Below are positions 57,749 through 64,000 of a stretch of DNA of 64,000 bases, piece by piece (the first letter of the stretch is position 1; each line of letters opens with the position of its first letter). The stretch comes from Linyphia triangularis. Its lineage: Eukaryota; Arthropoda; Arachnida; Araneae; Linyphiidae. Both the position numbers and the translations under genes were made by a program. The stretch is from the NCBI GenBank assembly GCA_963978545.1, contig OZ021723.1, forward strand, positions 10,125,593 to 10,189,592. Direction: 5' to 3'. The notes below the pieces were generated by a model, which was not told the DNA's origin, did not search any database, and saw only the letters and a list, made by a program, of their open reading frames with translations.

Positions 57749-58184
57749 AACATAAGTCATGCGGTCCGCCTGTGAAAGTGGCGAACGCTGCTGTAGATCC
57801 GGTCTCTAAAAAGTGGGTCGTAATGTTTAAAAGTTTCAGAACTCTTGTGATACAATATTATATTGTCTCTTTTCAGCGGAGAGAAAAGAACGCAATTTTT
57901 ACAAAGTCCCCCCCCCCCCCTCTCCTTCCCTATTCAATATCAAAGAAATTAATTTTTGAAAGTAAAATGTTCTGGTTGGTTATGTCTTAAATGGAGTTTT
58001 GAAGTAAGAAACTGAAACCATTCCTCACAAAAACATCACATCTTGTGTATCAGAAAGTAATACTATATTTTTAGGGGAACATCTTCCGGGAGAACTTTTT
58101 AAGAGGAACACTGCTTCTTCCTAAGATCCGCAGTTTCTACTTCACGTTGTTAATTGCAGATACCCCTTCAAGGCAATTTATTAT
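57749..58184. other. spacer, nothing recognised
   Basis: Contains a C run at 57,909-57,920; no gene recognised. Confidence 0.5.
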
Positions 58185-58188
58185 TTAA

Positions 58189-58909
58189 GGGGACTTATTG
58201 TTACACTTCAAGTTTTTTTTTTTTATTTAAGCCTTTAAAATTATAATTTTTACATATTTAGAAGTGTTACTAAGTAAAAACTATATTTTAATTAAAAAAA
58301 AAATGTTCACATAGTGCTCTAAATTTTCAAAATTTAAAATTTTTTAAGAAAATTCATCAAATTCCAAATTCTATCTTCTTTTTCATTTTTCAATATTTTT
58401 TCTTGATTTTTTAAAAAATATGTTCCTAGTAATATACTCTAACTTTTTAGGCATTGACTTTACAATAAATAAAATAGTTTTCGAGAAAAACGATAATTAC
58501 TGTACCTAATATAGGTAAAAAAAGCTTAAAAAACGAGTATTTTTCAACATTTGAATTTGCAAAAAAATAAAGTTTTTATTTTAATCAAAAATTCATGCTT
58601 ATTTTTTTTCAAATAGGTATTAAGAACGACACAAAAAAATTTAAGTAAATTTGCTGAAGTTTTAGCATTTTGAGTAAGCTGGGAATTTCAAAAATCACGA
58701 ACTGAGAAAAATGCGTTCGAAACATCGAAGCAATGCTAAATTCTCCATAAAAATATAGTTTTTCTGCAATTGCAGTTATCGGATCAGCTCAAAAACTTGC
58801 CAGAATAAGGAAAACGTTTTAAAGTTATAAACACGAAAAAAAAAAGAAAAAAAAATAGAAAATTGATATTTTTAATATTTTTTGTGAAAACAATGGGTAC
58901 CAAGTCCTC
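58189..58909 (-). mobile_element. piggyBac-like MITE, TTAA target duplication (copy 2)
   Basis: Left GGGGACTTATTGTTAC after TTAA (58,185-58,188), right GGGTACCAAGTCCTC before TTAA (58,910-58,913). The body matches 26,050-26,760 inverted. 721 bp, non-coding. Confidence 0.83.
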
Positions 58910-58913
58910 TTAA

Positions 58914-59500
58914 AAAAAGTGTTTATTCTCTTTGAGGACAAAATAAATTTTTGCTGTGAATTATTGAAGTGTAAGCGAAAAGTTTTTAAATTTTGTTCCT
59001 TTCGGATCGCCTTTTGACTGCCTGATTGACCCTTTAAACCTACATAGAATGATTTTAAGTATCCTTGTTCTTCTTGACATCATCGCAACACGCAACTCTA
59101 AACAACCTTTTGAACCAACGAATTCGGATTTTTTTTTATTATTATCAAATTATAGTTCTGCATTTATTATTTCATTGTGAATTTAGGTTTACTGTGAACA
59201 CTTTGCACATAATTTTTTTTTGTTCTAAAATATTTTACAAAATATTTTTTTTATTCAGGAAAAATTAATTTGGGTCTCTCAGTGCCTCTGATAATACGAG
59301 AAATTTGTTTAGATAAGCCTGATAGTGGAAAATAAGTTCGGATCAACCAGCCTGGCAATAGAAGAAAGATCAGGAGATAAATTATCTTCTAACCTAAGGC
59401 CATTCGCGCTCAATAAACTTGATTGCGTCATTGTGTTGGCGATCGCCAAATACAGATGATGGCAGAATAACGCGTAGGAGAACTCCCGGGCGAGAAACCC
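58914..59500. other. spacer upstream of beta-tubulin
   Basis: AT-rich to about 59,280, then a more balanced base composition toward the tubulin promoter. No coding exon. Confidence 0.5.
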
Positions 59501-59728
59501 TTTTGTCAATCACGTGACTACCCACTCCACGAGCTGTGATTGGTCCAAACTTGGCGAACTTAACTGTAGTTTTTTTTAAAGCGTGTACGAAACGAATACG
59601 AACTGAAGGTGTGCCCGTGCTCTTAGACAATAATTCTCTCACTTTACAAATTTATCTTGTGGTGGTAGCATCGCAATTCACAATAGTCGTAGACTTCAAA
59701 CTTGAATTTGCTCTTTGTTGAAGACACA
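59501..59728 (+). promoter_or_regulatory. beta-tubulin promoter and 5' UTR
   Basis: A more balanced composition than the surroundings. An ATTGG (inverted CCAAT box) occurs at 59,539-59,543 and no convincing TATA box is present. The sequence before the start codon, GACACA then ATG, has A at -3, a favourable initiation context. The transcription start is not determined. Confidence 0.5.
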
Positions 59729-59785
59729 ATGAGAGAAATAGTTCATATTCAAGCCGGCCAGTGTGGTAACCAAATTGGAGCCAAG
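59729..59785 (+). CDS. beta-tubulin, coding exon 1
   Basis: Encodes the first 19 residues, MREIVHIQAGQCGNQIGAK, identical to the highly conserved beta-tubulin N terminus. It includes the MREI tetrapeptide that mediates autoregulated decay of tubulin mRNA, and the GQCGNQIG loop that contacts the guanine nucleotide. Beta-tubulin pairs with alpha-tubulin, hydrolyses GTP and builds microtubules in the cytoplasm. The exon ends AAG followed by the donor GTGAGA (59,786), phase 0. The 57-bp first coding exon and the 109-bp second exon match the split known from vertebrate beta-tubulin genes. The frame is intact and spliced, so this is an active-type gene and not a processed pseudogene. The isotype cannot be told from this part. 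Confidence 0.97.
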
Positions 59786-60492
59786 GTGAGAAATTATTTT
59801 GAACCATGTGGAAATGTATTAATTTTCATGAGCATAAGCTGAAGAAATTTATCGGTTTTTGAGTATTATTTTTCATTTGGATAAAGGAATGTATTTCGCA
59901 AAAGAAAAGGAGTTTGACCTATGTTTATGCATGCCTGTTAAGTTACAGATAGCCTAATTTTTCTGCAAATAAAGAAATAGGTACCAACCAACCAATATTA
60001 AATATTGATATGACAATTAGTCGGCAAAATTTCATATTAACTTTCCAACATCAATGTATATCATGGTTTTTTTATATGTAAAAAATATTGAAATTTACAT
60101 TTTTGAATTTTTTTAAAATCTTTTTCGTGTTTTGAATCTTTATTTGGTAAGTCTCTTATGGTTGGCAAACAATAAACTGATTTGAAGCCGTTTGATGGTA
60201 AAAATAGTTGCGCAGCTTTACAAATAAAATGACCTGAATTCAGTATTTCATTTCCGCATGTAAGGGAAGGTTAGCTAATCTTGTCAGGGATGCCATTTTG
60301 TCTCGCCTAGCGCCATTTGCAACTCCTTTCTCCTGTTTTCAATTTAATGTGCTTCACGTTTGGTAAACGCCCTACCTTTTTTGAGAATGATTAGTTTTGA
60401 TGCGTCGGGAATCGAAGAATTTTGAGCAATTTTGTCAAAGTTGTAAGGGGAATTCTTAGAATGGCACTACTCAAAATTCCTCATTTTTGAGA

Positions 60493-60671
60493 CCGACCAA
60501 ACGGTATAGTGGTTAGCGTGCTAGCTTCTAGACCGCTAGGTTGCGGGTTCGAGTTCCGTGTTGGGCATGGGTGTTTGTAAATGTATGTTGGTTTGTCTAA
60601 TGACGAATGTTTCGGCGCATTATAGCCCTCGTGTTGCTGACGGCGCCAGATAATCTGAATACAAGCAACCA
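60493..60671 (+). mobile_element. tRNA-derived SINE 1 (first of duplicated pair)
   Basis: CCGACCAAACGGTATAGTGG, B box GGTTCGAGTTCC, tail ACAAGCAACCAA. Part of the tandem duplication. Confidence 0.92.
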
Positions 60672-60822
60672 ATTTAATGTGCTTCACATTTGGTAAACGC
60701 CCTACCTTTTTTGAGAATGATTAGTTTTGATGCGTCGGGAATCAAAGAATTTTGAGCAATTTTGTCTTGGTTGTAAGGGCAATTTTTAGAATGGCACTAC
60801 TCAAAATTCCTCATTTTTGAGA

Positions 60823-60990
60823 CCGACCAAATGGTATAGTGGTTAGCATGCTAGCTTCTAGATTGCGGGTTCGAGTCCCGTGTTAGGCATGGGTGTTTGT
60901 AAATGTATGTTGGCTTGTCTAATGACGAATGTATCGGCGCATTATAGCCCACGTGTTGCTGACGGCGCCAGATAATCTGAAAACAACCAA
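60823..60990 (+). mobile_element. tRNA-derived SINE 1 (second of duplicated pair)
   Basis: CCGACCAAATGGTATAGTGG; a short deletion removes sequence between the A and B boxes (GCTTCTAGATTGCGGGTTCG). Tail AAACAACCAA. Confidence 0.9.
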
Positions 60991-61289
60991 TTAATCTTAT
61001 TTTTGAGTGAAAGTGTGTACTCATGTGTTCACTAACTTAAAAATGAAGAATTTTGAGTTGTCCTTGAGTACTAGCTAGGAACTAGGTTGTATTATTAATT
61101 CGTTTGTATTGTGCTTCAGTTAATCTCTTTCCAAACACATTAAGAAATTAACACTGTAATAAAAAATTAAGAACTTTAGGCTTTTGATACAAAAATAAAA
61201 TGTAATACTATACTATATAAGTTTCAATACTTTTTTAATGCTGAAAATCCTAATTTAAAACTAGCACAGTTTGGCCCTTGTGCCTTATA

Positions 61290-61324
61290 AATTTAAAATA
61301 CAACCAACCAACCTAATTTAAAAT
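61290..61324 (+). repeat. orphan SINE tail flanked by direct repeats
   Basis: ACAACCAACCAACCT (61,300-61,314) stands alone between two copies of AATTTAAAAT (61,290-61,299 and 61,315-61,324). It looks like a SINE insertion truncated to little more than its tail. Confidence 0.6.
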
Positions 61325-61999
61325 ATTTAATCTATTCTGGAAGGCGGTAAACAATATTACTAAACATATTTTACTATGCTGTGTTAAAATTAAGCTCCTA
61401 AACTTTTTACCTCAATTTACTTCATTTAGTAGTTTCTAAGCCTTTCACAATTTTTCTTCAGGTAGGTATTAATTTTATACAAAGTTCTATCCCTTAGGCA
61501 CACTGTACACATACACTCAGGAATTTTTTTTTTAGAATAGTAGAAGGCTGTTAAATAAATTGCAAATCCTGTTCCAAAACTAAAGTGCTAATTTTTTTGT
61601 TGTGATATGTTTTGCTGAGTTTTATCACTAGATATAAAGCTGAGAATTTAAATAAAATAAAACATAGATTTCCTACATTGTATATAAATTCATGGTTATG
61701 TATCAAACTCTTAATTAAAAACTGATGCTGCTAAAAGGGCAAGTTCATATTTTAGAAGTGAAAAGTGTGTATTCTATAACTTTTCGCTAACCTGCATTCT
61801 TTTTAGAATTTGTTTTTACAATGTAATACACAGATGATAAAACAGTGGCCACAGAACCTGAAAATCATGGAAATGTCAGGGAGCTTTCTGATTGTGGAAA
61901 AAATCGGGGAAATGTCAGTGGATTTCTTAAAATTTCACTAAAATCAGGGAAATTTTCTATTGTATTGAAGGTACATTTCCTTTTTCACCCATATTTTAA

Positions 62000-62249
62000 C
62001 ACATTCGCTGCCACCAAAATTTATATATCCATCCTCAGAAGCCGAATTTAAAAAAAGTGACACAGCGACATCACTATCTCCTTCCGATTCGCTCGTAGAA
62101 TCCCAACCGTAATCTTCATCGTCTACGCTGTCATAATCAGAAAGATCACTCTTTACTAGTAATTCTAATATTTCGGCATAAGTCAGTTTTTTATTTACTT
62201 TCCTTTTCTTGGGCTGTGAAGGTCCTGCAATACTTGTACTGTCCGCCAT
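62000..62249 (-). pseudogene. piggyBac transposase, N-terminal remnant
   Basis: Minus strand from ATG at 62,249: a short start (MADSTSIAGPSQ), a basic patch PKKRKVNKK that matches a classical nuclear localisation signal, then an acidic segment (SDLSDYDSVDDEDYGWDSTS). A lysine-rich then acidic, disordered N terminus is usual for piggyBac-type transposases. The catalytic DDD domain and Cys-rich C terminus are deleted, and the frame runs out of the element at 62,000. Identification rests on the TTAA-flanked termini plus this composition. Confidence 0.68.
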
Positions 62250-62475
62250 TTTTAAAAATGCACTTAATAAAATTTAAACACAAAATTTAAAAACCAAGCA
62301 CTAAAAATATAAAAATAATGCTTCACTAACGTGCCTCGAAAACCTCATCGTTCAACCTCCAAATCCGAACTAAAAATAAAGTTTGCTTATCATACTCGAT
62401 CGTCGTCCCAGAGTGTCGCCGGCATGGGAGGTAGCACCATGCTGACGCGCCAGCCCGTCAGTGGCAGCGAATGTG
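62000..62475 (-). mobile_element. piggyBac element remnant, TTAA target duplication
   Basis: 476 bp. Ends CACATTCGCTGCCAC and GTGGCAGCGAATGTG are perfect inverted repeats flanked by TTAA (61,996-61,999 and 62,476-62,479). It keeps the start of a transposase gene on the minus strand and has lost the rest. Confidence 0.9.
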
Positions 62476-62739
62476 TTAACGCTATTTAACCATAGAATTA
62501 CGTTAGAAGTTGAATGCTATGGAATAATTTAAACTTTTCATTACTGCCAAAACTATTTTTATAACGTGGGTACATTATCACTAGCATACATATTCCATTT
62601 GGTGAAGGTGTTTACACCACTGAAAAAGTTCAGGACATCTGAAAAAAAGTTACCCATAAAATCGGGGAATTTCTTGGGGATCAATCGGGGGAAATTGGAA
62701 AACTTATTTCCTGAATTTTATAGCCATCCTGTAAAATCA

Positions 62740-62921
62740 GCCGACCAAACGGTATAGTGGTTAGTGTGCTAGCTTCTAGACCGCGAGGTTGCTGGTTCGA
62801 GTCCCGTGTTAGGCATGGGTGTTTGTAAATGTATGCTGGCTTGTCTAATGACGAATGTTTCGGTGCATTATAGCCCTCGTGTTGCTGACGGCGCCAGCTA
62901 ATCTGAAAACAACCAACCAAC
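62740..62921 (+). mobile_element. tRNA-derived SINE 1, 12-bp target duplication
   Basis: GCCGACCAAACGGTATAGTG to AACCAACCAAC, flanked by CCTGTAAAATCA (62,728-62,739 and 62,922-62,933). It landed on the right edge of the hAT-like repeat. Confidence 0.94.
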
Positions 62922-63165
62922 CCTGTAAAATCAATCAAATTTTAGCTTTTGTACTTAAGTAGATGAATTAATGTAAAAGGGTTAAAAACACTTAACTGGA
63001 TAAAATTACTTGTGTTTTTGTTATCAAATACTTAAAAATCGCTGCTTATCTGTAGAAACAATTTTTTGCTTATTTGGTATGAATTTTGGTCATTAACGAG
63101 CTCTGTTGCAGAAATATTTTTCGGTTTGCTTGATACAATTAAGTTTAAATTTCAATGTAACTACA

Positions 63166-63317
63166 GCCCACCTAATAGCTGTGTGGTTAGTGCTCTGTGT
63201 GGTTAGTGCTCGTATCCCAAAGGTGCTGGGTTCGAATCCTGTGTTAGGCATGGATGTTATTGTTTGGAATCCACGTGAAGTTTTAGGTACTGGCCTGACT
63301 AGCCATTGTTTTTTAAA
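63166..63317 (+). mobile_element. tRNA-derived SINE 2 with duplicated A-box region
   Basis: CCCACCTAATAGCTGTGTGG, then CTGTGTGGTTAGTGCT present twice in tandem (63,179-63,210), B box GGTTCGAATCC, body TGGAATCCACGTGAAGTTTT and CTGGCCTGACTAGCCATT, ending in an A run. Confidence 0.83.
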
Positions 63318-63681
63318 AAAAAAAAAAAAAAGAGGTGAAGTATATAACCAAGTTTAATGTACCTAATTGTAAAGGATTAATAGAATTTTCAACAATTATC
63401 TATTTCAATCATTTAAGAAGTAAAATATTTTGCAATGAGAAATGGATTTATTGAATGAATTTTTGATAGTTTATTTTTTATTTTAAACAAGGTAAACTTT
63501 TGCTTCCTTATTAGCTCTAGTTACTCCTATGATATTTAAAAAAATAATAATAATAATAATTGGGTGTCTTGATCTGTAGGTAAATAACTTTTCTGGCATT
63601 TTTATTAAAATGTTCTTATTTTTCACTATAATGATTACCTTTCAATTACTTCTATTCACTAATTTCAATATTGTTTTTTAG

Positions 63682-64000
<319 letters not shown>

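Larger units (their letters stand above)
60345..60994 (+). repeat. ~328-bp tandem duplication including a SINE
   Basis: The block from TAATGTGCTTCACGTTTGGT through ACTCAAAATTCCTCATTTTT and a whole SINE 1 copy (60,345-60,672) is followed at once by a second version (60,673-60,994) starting TAATGTGCTTCACATTTGGT. The second SINE has a 10-bp deletion after GCTTCTAGA. Confidence 0.9.
61843..62730 (+). mobile_element. hAT-like 'CAGGGAAAT' family, copy split by piggyBac
   Basis: Left end CAGTGGCCACAGAACCTG, right end GAATTTTATAGCCATCCTG. The body resumes after the piggyBac remnant with GGAATAATTTAAACTTTTCA, as in the copy at 2034. The host site reads ATATTTTAA-CGCTATT around the insertion. Confidence 0.72.
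59786..63681 (+). other. beta-tubulin intron 1 (3,896 bp)
   Basis: Bounded by GTGAGA and a TTGTTTTTTAG acceptor. It contains SINE 1 copies at 60,493, 60,823 and 62,740, SINE 2 at 63,166, an orphan SINE tail at 61,300, a tandem duplication (60,345-60,994) and a hAT-like repeat with a piggyBac remnant inside (61,843-62,730). No other gene was recognised, including in the gaps 59,786-60,344, 61,325-61,842 and 63,318-63,681. Confidence 0.95.

Noticed and set aside
57560..62921. Functional tRNA genes
   Set aside because: A and B boxes are present, but each is the head of a SINE with a unique body, (AACC)n tail and target duplication, and the 3' half does not close a tRNA acceptor stem.
28270..62938. 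Recurrent conserved peptide 'FQIIWRRQQHEGY...KHSSLDKPTYIYKHP' in many frames
   Set aside because: Every occurrence is the antisense strand of SINE 1; similarity reflects repeat copies, not a gene family.

Overview
This is eukaryotic nuclear DNA from an animal, most likely an arthropod. Two real protein genes are only partly inside the window: the last coding exon of a chymotrypsin-fold (S1A) serine protease at the left edge, and the first two coding exons of a beta-tubulin at the right edge. The base composition is strongly AT-rich, long homopolymer runs are common, and almost all of the 59 kb between the genes is transposon-derived. The protease tail resembles arthropod Stubble-like proteases. 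The exact host (arachnid, other chelicerate or other arthropod) cannot be settled from this sequence and is left open.

Layout. 1-180: protease exon. 181-15,100: a graveyard of small non-autonomous DNA transposons (TTAA-flanked piggyBac-like MITEs, TAA-flanked PIF/Harbinger-like MITEs, an 8-bp-TSD hAT MITE, long foldback elements) and two minisatellites. 15,130-15,847: a solo LTR with a 4-bp target duplication, followed at 15,988-18,570 by a 2.6 kb array of a 22-bp minisatellite with higher-order structure that creates long spurious open frames. 18,700-38,089: four copies of a 660-bp foldback element, Helitrons (two abutting head to tail), three further hAT-like elements, tRNA-derived SINEs and a second probable solo LTR. 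38,790-46,962: the richest nest. Two copies of a hAT transposon with perfect 8-bp target duplications lie here; one carries a disrupted, intron-containing BED-zinc-finger transposase. Both carry the same SINE, and one also carries a Helitron that itself carries another hAT MITE. 47,000-59,500: more SINEs, Helitron fragments, a degenerate ~140-bp repeat and further MITEs. 59,729-63,790: beta-tubulin exons 1 and 2, with a 3.9 kb first intron holding four SINEs, a tandem duplication and a piggyBac remnant.

No operons, CRISPR arrays, rRNA or functional tRNA genes were found. The main value of the window is the nesting: several insertions can be checked against an 'empty' paralogous copy inside the same 64 kb, so element ends, target duplications and relative ages can be read directly. 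Calls of superfamily rest on termini and target-site duplications seen here; no family names were looked up.
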